Under the pieces are notes generated by a model, which searched no databases, was not told where the DNA came from, and was given only the letters and a program-made list of their open reading frames with translations. This document shows, one piece after another, positions 18,879-28,119 of a stretch of 64,000 bases of DNA (positions within the stretch are counted from its first letter, which is position 1; every line of letters begins with the position of its first letter). Position numbers and translations under genes: made by a program. Source of the stretch: Haloferula luteola (GTDB lineage Bacteria; Verrucomicrobiota; Verrucomicrobiia; Verrucomicrobiales; Akkermansiaceae); contig NZ_JACHFD010000003.1 in the NCBI RefSeq assembly GCF_014201715.1, positions 124,001 through 188,000 of the forward strand. The letters run 5' to 3'.

Positions 18879-20879
18879 ATGAGCGATGTGCCGCAATTGG
18901 TGAAAGACGATCCGTGGTTGGAACCCTATGCGAACCGGATCGAGGAACGCATGCTGCGCTTCAAGGCCACACGAGCTCACCTTGCTCGACTGGGTGGCGG
19001 CAGCCTCAAGGATTTCGCGAACGGCCACTGCTTGACCGGCATCCACCGCGAACCCGATGGCAGTTGGATAGCCCGAGAATGGCTCCCCGGTGCCAAAGCC
19101 GTCAGCCTCATTGGAGATTTCAATGACTGGAAGGCCGATTCCCATCCCTTCCAGAAAGGCGAACAGGGCGTGTGGGAACTCTGGCTTCCAGCCGATGCCA
19201 TCCAACATGCCGATCGGGTCAAATTGCGCATCGCAGGTGCCGATGGAAGCATCCGCGACCGCATTCCCGCCTGCATCCAACGCGCCGTCCAGGACCCCGA
19301 AAACCACGATTTTTCAGGGCAGGTTTGGGCTCCATCGGAGCCCTACAAATGGCGACATGAGTTCGACCCCTCCACCATCCAAGTTCCCCGAATCTACGAA
19401 GCCCATGTCGGCATGTCCGGCGAAGAAGGACGAGTTCACACCTATCGCGAATTCGCAAATACGGTGCTGCCGCGCATCGCTCGACTCGGCTACAACACCC
19501 TGCAACTGATGGCCATTCAGGAGCACCCCTACTACGGCTCCTTCGGCTATCACGTCTCGAATTTCTTCGCGGCCTCATCCCGCTTTGGCACGCCGGAGGA
19601 TCTCAAATACCTCATCGACACCGCTCACGGCCTGGGTCTCGCCGTGCTTCTCGACGTCGTCCATTCCCATGCCGTGAAAAATCTGGCAGAGGGCATCAAC
19701 GACCTTGATGGCTCCGGCGGACTCTATTTCCACGCCGACGATCGCGGTGAGCATCCGCAGTGGGATTCGAAGTGTTTTGACTACGGTCGCCCGGAAGTTC
19801 GTCGATTTTTGCTCTCCAACGTTCGCTACTGGCTTGAGGAATTTCATTTCGATGGCTTCCGCTTCGATGGCGTCACCTCAATGCTCTACTGGCACCGCGG
19901 CACCGCCGCCTTCGACCACTACGACAAATATTTCGTCCAGGACATCGACGAGGACGCCATTCTCTACCTCCAACTGGCGACTTCCCTCGCTGAAGAACTT
20001 CGCCCAGGGGCCCTGTTGATCGCAGAAGACATGTCGGGCATGCCAGGCCTCTGCCGACCCATTGCCGAAGGCGGCATCGGTTTCACGCACCGGCTTGCCA
20101 TGGGGGTCCCCGACTTCTGGATCAAATTGCTCAAGCATTCCCGCGACGAGGACTGGAATCTCGATGAGATGTGGCACACCCTGATCAATCGTCGACATGG
20201 CGAGGCCAACATCGCCTATGCCGAAAGCCACGATCAGGCGCTTGTCGGCGACAAGACCCTGGCCTTCTGGCTGATGGATCAGGAAATGTACTGGCACATG
20301 GGAGTCGACGACCCCCATCCCGTCATCGAACGCGGGATTGCCCTCCACAAAATGATCCGGCTCGTGACTTTCGCTGTGGCAGGAGAAGGATGGCTCAACT
20401 TTATGGGCAACGAATTCGGCCACCCCGAGTGGCTCGATTTCCCACGGGAAGGCAATGGCTGGTCCTATCACTACTGCCGTCGTCAGTGGTCTCTGGTCGA
20501 CAATCCCGCGCTCAAATACCGGTTTCTCAATGATTTCGACCGGGCCATGCAGCACCTCGGAGCGACCTTTGACCTCCCTGGCAATGCCCCGGTACATTGC
20601 CTCAACATCGATCCTGTGAACCGCGTATTGGTCTTCGAGCGAGCTGGCCTGGTGTGGGTCTTCAATTGGTCGTTCGAGCACTCGGTCCCTGGCTATCAGG
20701 TGAAAGTGCCGGGCAGCGGCAGCTATCACCTCGTACTTCACACGGACCGCCCCGAGTTCGGCGGTTTTGATCGCCTCGACGCCAGCATCCCCTACCCCGT
20801 CGATGAACATGGCCATCTCACCTTCTACACGCCGGCGCGAACGGCCCTGGTCTTCGCTCCCGCCGGAGAAGAGGATTAG
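18879..20879 (+). CDS. glgB: 1,4-alpha-glucan branching enzyme, GH13_8 (eukaryote-like)
   Basis: Cuts alpha-1,4 chains and re-attaches them through alpha-1,6 bonds during glycogen synthesis. From ATG 18879 (MSDVPQL) it is 666 residues; the frame is open to 18819 with in-frame ATGs at 18819 and 18867. A CBM48 module (about 60-150, REWLPGAKAVSLIGDFNDW) precedes the barrel. Conserved regions are DVVHSH (259-264), FRFDGV with nucleophile Asp330, IAEDMSG with Glu383, and AESHDQ with Asp452. The VHSHA form, the SFGYHVSNFFA segment and the GNEFGHPEWLDFPR tail resemble plant/animal branching enzymes rather than E. coli GlgB. It is not in an operon with other glycogen genes here, though phosphoglucomutase and the GH13 enzyme at 6957 are close. 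Confidence 0.93.
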   Translation: MSDVPQLVKDDPWLEPYANRIEERMLRFKATRAHLARLGGGSLKDFANGHCLTGIHREPDGSWIAREWLPGAKAVSLIGDFNDWKADSHPFQKGEQGVWELWLPADAIQHADRVKLRIAGADGSIRDRIPACIQRAVQDPENHDFSGQVWAPSEPYKWRHEFDPSTIQVPRIYEAHVGMSGEEGRVHTYREFANTVLPRIARLGYNTLQLMAIQEHPYYGSFGYHVSNFFAASSRFGTPEDLKYLIDTAHGLGLAVLLDVVHSHAVKNLAEGINDLDGSGGLYFHADDRGEHPQWDSKCFDYGRPEVRRFLLSNVRYWLEEFHFDGFRFDGVTSMLYWHRGTAAFDHYDKYFVQDIDEDAILYLQLATSLAEELRPGALLIAEDMSGMPGLCRPIAEGGIGFTHRLAMGVPDFWIKLLKHSRDEDWNLDEMWHTLINRRHGEANIAYAESHDQALVGDKTLAFWLMDQEMYWHMGVDDPHPVIERGIALHKMIRLVTFAVAGEGWLNFMGNEFGHPEWLDFPREGNGWSYHYCRRQWSLVDNPALKYRFLNDFDRAMQHLGATFDLPGNAPVHCLNIDPVNRVLVFERAGLVWVFNWSFEHSVPGYQVKVPGSGSYHLVLHTDRPEFGGFDRLDASIPYPVDEHGHLTFYTPARTALVFAPAGEED

Positions 20880-20891
20880 CCGACAGCGAAA

Positions 20892-21389
20892 CTAACGGCG
20901 CCAAGCGCCAACGGTGATCCCCAAGCCTCCCACCACAAAGATCAACGGAAACCACAGCGAATAGCCGGGGGCTTTCGATTCCCCTTTGAGCACCGCTTTC
21001 CGGGGCTGCTCAGGATTCACCAGGCAATCTTGGACGCTGCCCTTGGGATACTGTTCCACCAACGCCTCGGCGGCCGCGGGAGTGCTCGACCATGAAGCCC
21101 CACGGAGCCGATAGTGGTCGGACTCCCATTCCTTCCCCTCCCACTCGTAAATGTAGCGAACGTGAAAGCTAAACTCCTGCGGCATTTCTGGCGGCCAATC
21201 CGGATCGTCTCGTCTGGATTTCACTTCGGATTCCAGGATGGAGCACGGAACGACGGGCCAATGATCCACCTCTTCCGCGCGCAGGAAGCTTTTCCACATC
21301 AGCCATGAAAACACCCCGCCCAGGACGGCGAGGGCCAGCCCCACGAAGCTCAAATAGACGCGTGCTGCAACCGACCGCTTTTTCTTCAC
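20892..21389 (-). CDS. DUF3592 membrane protein
   Basis: A 165-residue protein with one helix near each end (VYLSFVGLALAVLGGVFSWL; LWFPLIFVVGGLGITVGAW) around a soluble domain. That domain fits DUF3592: HWPVVPCSILESEV, then YIYEWEGKEWESD, then YPKGSVQDCLVNPEQPRKAVL. The function of the family is unknown. GTG 21389 is chosen because it has a purine-rich GGCGGGG just upstream and gives the usual length. A longer frame runs to a GTG at 21518, but it would overlap the start of the divergent yqeY and lacks family features. Confidence 0.75.
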   Translation of the reverse strand: MKKKRSVAARVYLSFVGLALAVLGGVFSWLMWKSFLRAEEVDHWPVVPCSILESEVKSRRDDPDWPPEMPQEFSFHVRYIYEWEGKEWESDHYRLRGASWSSTPAAAEALVEQYPKGSVQDCLVNPEQPRKAVLKGESKAPGYSLWFPLIFVVGGLGITVGAWRR

Positions 21390-21499
21390 ACCCCGCCGTA
21401 TGCCGGGAGCCCGCAAGCGCCAAGGGAAATGCCCTTCGGATCCCTGGGTAGGCACGATTTCCTCTTTGACCCGAATCGCTGGAGAGATACCTAAGCCGC

Positions 21500-21955
21500 A
21501 TGAGCAACTTCGCCGCACAAATTCAGGAAGACCTCAAAGCCGCCATGAAGGCCAAGGACGCCAATCGCTTGACGGTCATTCGCGCCCTCAAGACCGCATT
21601 GACCAACGCGTCCATTGAAAAAGGAGGTCTCGGCACCGAATTGACCGAAACCGAATCGATGGCCGTCGTCCGCAAACAACTCAAACAGCGCGAAGACTCC
21701 GCTTCCCAATTTGATGCCGCAGGACGGCCAGAACTCGCCGAAAAGGAACGGGCGGAAATCGAAGTCCTCCAAGCCTACCTCCCTGCCGCCCTATCTACTG
21801 AAGAAGTCGTTGCTTTGGTCGATGCTGCCATTTCCGAAACCGGGGCCACCACCAAGGCCGATATGGGCAAGGTCATGAAACTCGTTCAAGAACGCGCCGC
21901 CGGACGGGCCGATGGCAAAACGATCTCTCAAGAGGTCGCCAAGCGACTTTCCTGA
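21500..21955 (+). CDS. yqeY: YqeY family protein (GatB/YqeY domain)
   Basis: A 151-residue cytoplasmic protein resembling the C-terminal tRNA-interacting domain of the GatB amidotransferase subunit. Typical family features are the opening DLKAAMKAKDANRLTVIRALKTAL, the central QLKQREDSASQFDAAGRPELAEKE and the tail KLVQERAAGRADGKTISQEVAKRL. The function of free-standing YqeY is not well defined; tRNA contact is inferred from homology. The stop overlaps the start of ispD by one base (TGATG), so the two are translationally linked. Confidence 0.93.
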   Translation: MSNFAAQIQEDLKAAMKAKDANRLTVIRALKTALTNASIEKGGLGTELTETESMAVVRKQLKQREDSASQFDAAGRPELAEKERAEIEVLQAYLPAALSTEEVVALVDAAISETGATTKADMGKVMKLVQERAAGRADGKTISQEVAKRLS

Positions 21956-22635
21956 TGGCGTGCGACGCGATCATTGTCGCTTCGGGCAGCAGCCGGAGAA
22001 TGGGCTTCGATAAGCTCGCCGCTGAATTGGCCGGAATCTCCGTGCTGCGCCGAACCGTCGCCGCTTTTCTCGGTTGTCCTGACATCCAGAGAGTCGTGGT
22101 TGTATGCCCGCAAGATCGATTCGACGCCCTCCTCTCCGACGTCGCCGATCAGGTATGCCGGGTAGATGGCGGACAGGAACGGCACTTTTCGGTTTTGGCG
22201 GGCCTCGCCGAGGTCTCCGCCGACCAGGTGGCTGTCCACGATGGCGCCCGTCCATTGATCACGCCCTCGGCCATTCGTGCCTGCCTCACGATTGCTCAAG
22301 AAACCGGTGCAGCAGCCTTGGCTCGCCCGGTAACGGAGACCCTCAAGCGCGCCAATGAAGAGGGTTTCAGTGATGGCGCGGTGTCTCGTGAAAACCTCTG
22401 GAACATGGAAACTCCACAAATTTTCCAGACCGGATTGCTCCGTCGCGCCTACGCGGAAGTTCTTTCCCGCAACCTCCTCGTTACCGACGAGGTGTCCGCC
22501 TTGGAAGCCCTCGGGGTGCCGACCAAGCTGTGCTTGTCGACCGCACCCAATCTGAAAATCACCCACCCAGCCGACCTCCACGTCGCCGGGGCCCTCCTCC
22601 GATCAGATTCCAGCCATGCGGGCCACCTACCATGA
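21955..22635 (+). CDS. ispD: 2-C-methyl-D-erythritol 4-phosphate cytidylyltransferase
   Basis: Third step of the non-mevalonate (MEP) isoprenoid pathway, joining MEP and CTP to CDP-methylerythritol. The 226 residues carry the nucleotidyltransferase opening (AIIVASGSSRRMGFDK), the substrate region VAVHDGARPLI, RPVTETLKR, WNMETPQIFQTGLLRRAY and TDEVSALEALG, all characteristic of IspD. The protein starts directly on the glycine-rich loop. It lies in a compact unit with yqeY upstream and overlaps the start of the M16 peptidase gene by 20 bases. The pathway would feed the polyprenyl synthase at 26263 and the carotenoids. Confidence 0.95.
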   Translation: MACDAIIVASGSSRRMGFDKLAAELAGISVLRRTVAAFLGCPDIQRVVVVCPQDRFDALLSDVADQVCRVDGGQERHFSVLAGLAEVSADQVAVHDGARPLITPSAIRACLTIAQETGAAALARPVTETLKRANEEGFSDGAVSRENLWNMETPQIFQTGLLRRAYAEVLSRNLLVTDEVSALEALGVPTKLCLSTAPNLKITHPADLHVAGALLRSDSSHAGHLP

Positions 22636-23845
22636 AACCCGGAGCCAGTCGGGGGTCCGACTGGCCATTGCCGAGCTCCCCGACAGCGAGTGCGCGGCGT
22701 TATCGATCCACCTTCCAGCAGGCTCCCGTGACGATCCCGCCGGACTTGCCGGTACCGCCCACTTCGTGGAGCACATGCTCTTCAAAGGCACGGAACGTCG
22801 CGATGCCCGCACAATCAGCATTGAAACGGAAGATGTGGGCGCGATGCTCAACGCTCACACTTCTGAAGACCAAACCAGTTACGAAGGCCGGGGCGATGCC
22901 GATACCCTGCCCCTCCTCGCCGACATCCTCTGCGACATGGTGTGGCACTCCCGATTCGCCCCTCCTGACATCGCTCTGGAGCGCGAAGTGATTGCCGAGG
23001 AAATCGTGATGTATGAAGAATCGCCCGGCGACCATATCGGCGATCTCCTATCTTCCGCCCTGTGGTCTCCCCATCCCTTGGGAGAACCCATTTCAGGCAC
23101 CCTCGAAAGCCTCCGTCGCATCGACCGCAAGGCACTCCAGAAGTTCGCCGCCCTTCATCACCGGCGTCGGGATATGGTCGTCGCCGTAGCCGGACCCTTT
23201 TCGCCGCAAACCGTCGTCGATCTGCTCGACCCTCTTTTGCCCGAACTCACCGACGCGCTTCCCAGCTCCCGCTTTTCAGGCCTGCCGCCCGGAGAATCCG
23301 TGCGCATCGACGAACGGGAGACCCAGCAATTGCAACTGGCCATCGCCTACCCCACGTTCGGACGCCTCGACCCCCGACGTCATGCGCTGCGACTGCTGGC
23401 GATGATTCTGGGCGAAGGGTCGAGTTCCCGGCTCTTCCTCAAGCTACGGGAAGATCGCGGACTCTGCTACCATGTCTCCTGCGATGCCTCACTGTTGGAG
23501 GAAACTGGAGCCCTTGAATTCAATGCCGGTCTCGACCCGGAAAGTCGGGATGAGGCCATCGCCGTTTTCGAAGCGGAACTCGCCGAGTTGGCAGAAAACG
23601 GCCCCCACGAAGCCGAACTGGCGCGTGCCAAGCGTCTGTCGTTCAGCCAACACCGGGCTTCCATGGAAAACACCTCAAGTCATGCCGCTTGGGCAGCAGA
23701 TTCACTTCTTCAACACGGTCGTATCCTCCATCCGCAAGAAGCGCTCCTTTCGGTCGAAGCCGTCACAGTGGCTGCCGTGCGCGAAGTTGCCCGCGACGTG
23801 CTCGCTAGCGGCAGCCGGGCCCGCGCTGAAATCCGCCCGTCCTGA
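22616..23845 (+). CDS. M16 family zinc peptidase
   Basis: A 409-residue insulinase/pitrilysin-family protease, or processing-peptidase beta-like protein. The inverted zinc motif HFVEH is at residues 49-53, and the third ligand is expected in the EREVIAEEI segment about 75 residues later. The second, inactive M16 domain is in the C-terminal half (TFGRLDPRRHALRLLAMILGEGSSSRLFLKLREDRGLCY). No signal peptide is seen, so it is probably cytoplasmic, as in the common short bacterial M16B group. It is the third gene after yqeY and ispD, overlapping ispD by 20 bases. The substrate is unknown. Confidence 0.92.
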   Translation: MRATYHETRSQSGVRLAIAELPDSECAALSIHLPAGSRDDPAGLAGTAHFVEHMLFKGTERRDARTISIETEDVGAMLNAHTSEDQTSYEGRGDADTLPLLADILCDMVWHSRFAPPDIALEREVIAEEIVMYEESPGDHIGDLLSSALWSPHPLGEPISGTLESLRRIDRKALQKFAALHHRRRDMVVAVAGPFSPQTVVDLLDPLLPELTDALPSSRFSGLPPGESVRIDERETQQLQLAIAYPTFGRLDPRRHALRLLAMILGEGSSSRLFLKLREDRGLCYHVSCDASLLEETGALEFNAGLDPESRDEAIAVFEAELAELAENGPHEAELARAKRLSFSQHRASMENTSSHAAWAADSLLQHGRILHPQEALLSVEAVTVAAVREVARDVLASGSRARAEIRPS

Positions 23846-23856
23846 TCGACGGGCGG
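23833..23856. terminator. Hairpin between convergent genes
   Basis: CCGCCCGTC (23833-23841) pairs exactly with GACGGGCGG (23848-23856) around CTGATC. The stem overlaps the M16 stop and faces the convergent gene ending at 23888. There is no T-tract, so it is not a classical intrinsic terminator; it may block exonucleases or assist termination for both transcripts. Confidence 0.45.
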
Positions 23857-23887
23857 ACTCTCCGTCCGCACTCGAAAAGCGCGAAGC

Positions 23888-26098
23888 TCAGTCCATCGAA
23901 ATCCGGAAAGTGGTCCGGCGTTGACCTCCTTCCTCCCGTTCGTGGATCGTTACCTCCTTGAACTCCTCAAGTGCCGCGATCCCTTGACGAATCTTCGGGA
24001 GACTTTGCTGGAATTTCTCCCACTGATCCGGATGAGGGAAGAGTTCAGCTCCCTGTTCCTCGACGACCGCCAGTGTTTCCGAGAGGTAGTCACTGAGCAC
24101 ATCGAGATCGAGTTTCAGCCACGCTCCCACCCGTCCCCCATCGGAATCGGCTTGGGCGGCCTTGTCCAACAGCTCGAGAGCTTGGTGGCGTGAAGTGGAT
24201 GCCGCAAACCAATCGTCATTCAGCGTCACGGAGGGCTTCGCATCATCCGAATACGCTGCAAGGTCGTAATACCAAGTGATTTGGCCGTCCTTCTCGGAGG
24301 ACGTCGGGGCTGGCAGTGAAAAATCTCCAGCTCCCATCTCCCGGGCTTCGACAAGCAAACCGCGCAGGCCGCCTTCCATCTCCAGCCAAGCTTCACCCAG
24401 CTGCGCACGATCCTTGACCGCAGCCACGTAAGAGGCCCGGGGAATGGAGACCTTTTCGACCACCGCGGGCGGAATCCCGGGAACCGAAGGCATGGCGCCA
24501 GCCAAATCGACCACCAAGGCACGTTCCGCCCCCAGTCCCGCATCCGCCTGGGTGATACCGTTCCACACCTTCAACAAATTCTCCCGCGCATTTTCGTCGA
24601 AGACCTGAAACCACTCCGAGAACCTTGCCATTTCGGGAGTAGCAGGCTCCAAACCTGCGACATGCTGAGCCGCGGTGTAAGCGATCGTACAAAGGAGATC
24701 GAGATACTCGTGCATCGCCTTTTGGTAGTCGGTCGAAGCCATTCCATCCGCAAACAGAAGCGTGCGCTCGCCTTCCCCCAAGGAACCCAGACTCAACGCT
24801 TTTCCCTGACGATTCCCGGTGATCTCAATGCCACCAAAGGTATCGAACACCAATCCGCCATCCTCCGAAATCATCCCGCCAAAGGTGTCCGCCGAATAAA
24901 ATTTCATCAATGCCTCCTGATGGTCCTCCACCAGGCCCAGCAGAGCGATCAGTTCACGCGGATCGCCAAATCCCTCGGCTTCACGCAGACCATCGATCAC
25001 CCCTGAAACCGTATCGGAGATTGATGAGTTTTCGAGGCCGGTCGACAGCACTTCTTTCGATCCATAAAGGAAGCCATAAGTAGCTTTCCCTTGGAAACCA
25101 TCGATGAAGGAAACCTCGGAGTTCGCCGCGAGCGAATCATCCAGACTCTCCGCCAATGGGCAACTTTCCACATCTGGCCCCAAGTAGAGCATCACATACT
25201 GACCCATCGTCGCCGACGCCATAACCACCTGCTTTTCGCGCACCAGAGAGATCAACTCCTGAGCCACCTCCGAACCAAACTGGGCGCTCAATTCAGCGGC
25301 ATTGGCCTCCATTTGCTCCGCCACCATCGCCCCTTCCAATTTGAGCCCCGTGAAAGATCCTCCCCCTGCTTCAAAGGCCACCAACTCGGACTGCTGCCCC
25401 ACCATCGCCAGCAACTGTGAGATTTGCCCCGATGTCATCACTCGCTCCTCTTCGTCCTCAATCTGAACGCCAAACAAAAGAGGCGGAATCGAAAGCTCCT
25501 TCAGTGCGGGAAGAAACATTTTCATGTCCCCACTTATGCCCTCCAGAAGGGAACCTTGCCCCAGGGACTCCATGTTCTCCATGCCCTCCAGATCGCCCTT
25601 CACCACGGACTCGGCCGCAGTCCGGGAGAGATCCCGATACTGGTAGTAGCTCAACCGCCCTTGAATCACTCGCAGATTGCTGAGGAAGTCCTTCATCCCC
25701 TTCCCAAACACCATCACCCACTCCTGACTCGATTGGGGCCCAAGAACTTGGGCAAACGACCCCATCCCTCCCGTCTCCGCACCCGGCGCGCCCGGCGCCA
25801 ACTCAGTGAAAAACTCCCACGCTTTCAGCCCCCTGAGTTTCGCAAGCCCCTCACCCACCTGCTTGAGCGAAGCCACCCCATCCACGTCCGCCTTCACCAT
25901 ACCCGTGATGGGAACGATTCGAGCCCTCTCCTCCGCAGAGAGACCCACCGGCAAGCCCATCGACTCCGCAACCTCTTCGACCACCGCTTCCACAACGCTC
26001 TTCGGAGCGGATTCCGCAGCATTCTCCTTCTGGCATTGGGTCAGCAAAAGCGTCGAAAATGGAACCGCATAAATCCATGGACGGGCGAAGTTCATCAT
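23888..26098 (-). CDS. Exported protein of unknown function (possible lipoprotein)
   Basis: A 736-residue protein I do not recognise. The N-terminus (PWIYAVPFSTLLLTQCQKENAAES) is a signal peptide with Cys22. The box LTQC has Gln where Gly, Ala or Ser is usual, so lipid attachment is uncertain. The mature part starts with an acidic helical segment (VVEAVVEEVAESMG) and is mostly alternating helix and strand without cysteines or clear catalytic motifs. It has many methionines and glycines (GMENMESLGQGSLLEGISGDM). It is divergent from the polyprenyl synthase gene and not in an operon. Length and codon use support a real gene. It may be a Verrucomicrobia-specific periplasmic or outer-membrane-associated protein. 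Confidence 0.8.
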   Translation of the reverse strand: MMNFARPWIYAVPFSTLLLTQCQKENAAESAPKSVVEAVVEEVAESMGLPVGLSAEERARIVPITGMVKADVDGVASLKQVGEGLAKLRGLKAWEFFTELAPGAPGAETGGMGSFAQVLGPQSSQEWVMVFGKGMKDFLSNLRVIQGRLSYYQYRDLSRTAAESVVKGDLEGMENMESLGQGSLLEGISGDMKMFLPALKELSIPPLLFGVQIEDEEERVMTSGQISQLLAMVGQQSELVAFEAGGGSFTGLKLEGAMVAEQMEANAAELSAQFGSEVAQELISLVREKQVVMASATMGQYVMLYLGPDVESCPLAESLDDSLAANSEVSFIDGFQGKATYGFLYGSKEVLSTGLENSSISDTVSGVIDGLREAEGFGDPRELIALLGLVEDHQEALMKFYSADTFGGMISEDGGLVFDTFGGIEITGNRQGKALSLGSLGEGERTLLFADGMASTDYQKAMHEYLDLLCTIAYTAAQHVAGLEPATPEMARFSEWFQVFDENARENLLKVWNGITQADAGLGAERALVVDLAGAMPSVPGIPPAVVEKVSIPRASYVAAVKDRAQLGEAWLEMEGGLRGLLVEAREMGAGDFSLPAPTSSEKDGQITWYYDLAAYSDDAKPSVTLNDDWFAASTSRHQALELLDKAAQADSDGGRVGAWLKLDLDVLSDYLSETLAVVEEQGAELFPHPDQWEKFQQSLPKIRQGIAALEEFKEVTIHEREEGGQRRTTFRISMD

Positions 26099-26262
26099 GT
26101 CGGCAAACTACGCATTCGAATTCCCTCCCGACAAGGATCCCCCTATCAAAAACCCACAAATTCAACACAGAGAGCCAAAATGACCGCTCTCTCAGCGCGG
26201 ATTCGGACATCGCTATTGCGACATCCCCGCCTTTGTGGAACCGTTCCCCACGCCTCCGAATC

Positions 26263-27267
26263 ATGGGCATGCCGACCACCCTCACCACCAGCGACCGCTT
26301 TCCGTTCGACCTCGTTCGCCCCCACCTGGACAAGGTGGAGACTTCCATCCGCGAACAAGTCCGTGCCTTTGATCCTGCCGTAGAGCCCTACGTCTCCTAC
26401 GTCTGCAACACCTCCGGCAAAAGAATCCGGCCAGCGCTTTCCATTCTCGTTGGGGGAGCCTTCGGAAACCTCGGAGAAGAACAACGCAAGCTCGGCGTCA
26501 TTCTCGAACTCATCCACATGGCCACCCTCGTCCACGATGACATCATCGATGGCGCCGTGACCCGTAGGATGGTTCCCACCGCCAATGCCAAATGGGGCAA
26601 TGGCCTATCGGTGCTGCTCGGAGATGCGCTCTTCTCCCATGCTCTCGCCCTCGCCACCGAATTCGACGACATCACCATCTGTCGCAAGGTCGGGAGAGCC
26701 TCCCGCGAAGTTTGTGAGGGTGAAATCGTCCAAACCCAACGACGCTTCGACCTTTCGCTGACCAAGGCGGACTACTTCCGGATCATCGAAATGAAGACCG
26801 GAGCCCTGTTCGCCGCGGCCACCGGAATCGCTGCCGCCCTCTCTGATGCCGACGAAGCCACCGAACAGCGCTTGTTCAACTATGGCCTCCGGCTCGGCAC
26901 CGTTTACCAGATTTACGACGACTGCCTCGACCTCGTCGGCACGGAAGACGCCGTCGGCAAGACCCTGCGCACCGACCTCGAAAAGGGCAAACTGACCCTT
27001 CCCATCCTCAATCTCCTTGAGTCCGCTTCGGAAGCCCAACGGACGAAGCTAAACAAGCGCATCATCGAGCAAGAACCTCTGGACCTCTCGGTTCTCGTCG
27101 GAATCGCCGAATACGAAGGCGCCATCGAGTCCGCCGTCGATACTGCCTGCCGGATGCTCGACGACTGCCGGGAAGATCTGTCCGGGCTTCCTGACAACGA
27201 CTTCACAGCAGCTCTCCACCAGATCACCCGTTTCCTCGGGTCCCTTCTGGAGAAATGCCGCCGCTGA
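26263..27267 (+). CDS. Long-chain polyprenyl diphosphate synthase
   Basis: Trans-prenyltransferase condensing isopentenyl diphosphate onto allylic diphosphates, most likely to make the quinone side chain. From ATG 26263 the protein has 334 residues; the frame is open upstream to 26059, but that part overlaps the divergent gene's start region and is not family-like. The first aspartate-rich motif is VHDDIIDGA (DDIID at 92-96) and the second is YQIYDDCLDLVG (DDCLD at 219-223). GKRIRPAL binds the diphosphate. The residue before the first motif region is small (Ala87-Thr88), which suits a long product, but chain length cannot be fixed by eye. It depends on the MEP pathway to which ispD belongs. 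Confidence 0.92.
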   Translation: MGMPTTLTTSDRFPFDLVRPHLDKVETSIREQVRAFDPAVEPYVSYVCNTSGKRIRPALSILVGGAFGNLGEEQRKLGVILELIHMATLVHDDIIDGAVTRRMVPTANAKWGNGLSVLLGDALFSHALALATEFDDITICRKVGRASREVCEGEIVQTQRRFDLSLTKADYFRIIEMKTGALFAAATGIAAALSDADEATEQRLFNYGLRLGTVYQIYDDCLDLVGTEDAVGKTLRTDLEKGKLTLPILNLLESASEAQRTKLNKRIIEQEPLDLSVLVGIAEYEGAIESAVDTACRMLDDCREDLSGLPDNDFTAALHQITRFLGSLLEKCRR

Positions 27268-27301
27268 GGCCCGTCGAAGGCAAAACCCCTTTCCTGCGTG
27301 G

Positions 27302-27320
27302 GGCGGAGGTCACTTCCGCC
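27302..27320. terminator. Small hairpin between convergent genes
   Basis: GGCGGA (27302-27307) pairs with TCCGCC (27315-27320) over a seven-base loop in the 79-base gap between the polyprenyl synthase and truB. No T-tract follows on either strand. It is weak evidence, listed because similar T-less hairpins occur at two other convergent gene ends here. Confidence 0.3.
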
Positions 27321-27346
27321 GCCACACTCACGGATTTCCCCCAGGC

Positions 27347-28084
27347 TCAAGCTCCCCGCATCAGCGAGATCTCCGCGAGGCTGATCATGGCCTTGTAGAG
27401 GTCTTCCCGTGGGGCAGTCTTCAGCATGTCGATCGTCACCGCGCGCTCGAGGGTGAACTTACCCGACCGCACTCGCCGCAAGGCGCTCAGGTGCGCGCCG
27501 CATCCAAGATGCTGACCGATATCGTGAGCATAGGTGCGCACGTAGAATCCTTTCGAACAGTCCACCGAGAACGTCACCTCTGGCAACGCAATGTCCCGGA
27601 TCTCATATTTCGTGACATGCACCGGGCGGGGATCCCGCGCCACTTCCTGGCCCTTGCGAGCCAATTTGTAGAGCGGCACACCATCCTTCTTGATGGCGGA
27701 AACCATTGGAGGAATCTGTTCGAACTCCCCCTTAAAGACGCCAAATGCGGCGTCAATTTCTTCCGGAGCAAAAGACCGGACTTCCTTCTCCTCAAGAGGT
27801 TCCCCTTGGCGATCCTGAGTCGAGGTAGTGACACCGAGTGTCAGCGTCCCCTCGTACTCCTTGTCTTCGCTCATCAGCAAATCCTGGATCTTCGTAGCGC
27901 GCTCCACCACCAGCATCAGCAGACCCGTCGCCATCGGATCAAGCGTCCCGCAGTGGCCAATCTTCTTCGTACCCAACGCACGGCGGGCAATCGCAACCAC
28001 GTCGTGTGAGGTCATATCGGGGGCCTTGTCCACAACCAGCACACCGGAAGGGACTTGGGAAACAACTGAATGGGGTCGGCTCAT
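27347..28084 (-). CDS. truB: tRNA pseudouridine(55) synthase
   Basis: Converts U55 in the T-loop of tRNAs to pseudouridine. The 245 residues (ATG 28084, MSRPHSV) include the opening GVLVVDKAPDMTSHDVV, the catalytic loop GHCGTLDPMATGLL with its aspartate, and the GFYVRTYAHDIG segment, all diagnostic of TruB. A longer frame begins at a TTG (28123) overlapping the nrnA stop; ATG 28084 is preferred because family similarity begins soon after it. It follows nrnA on the same strand, an order common in bacterial translation operons, but rbfA, infB and ribF are absent here. Confidence 0.95.
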   Translation of the reverse strand: MSRPHSVVSQVPSGVLVVDKAPDMTSHDVVAIARRALGTKKIGHCGTLDPMATGLLMLVVERATKIQDLLMSEDKEYEGTLTLGVTTSTQDRQGEPLEEKEVRSFAPEEIDAAFGVFKGEFEQIPPMVSAIKKDGVPLYKLARKGQEVARDPRPVHVTKYEIRDIALPEVTFSVDCSKGFYVRTYAHDIGQHLGCGAHLSALRRVRSGKFTLERAVTIDMLKTAPREDLYKAMISLAEISLMRGA

Positions 28085-28119
28085 GCTTGAAAAAATGGGA
28101 AACTTTAAGGCAGCAAAAC

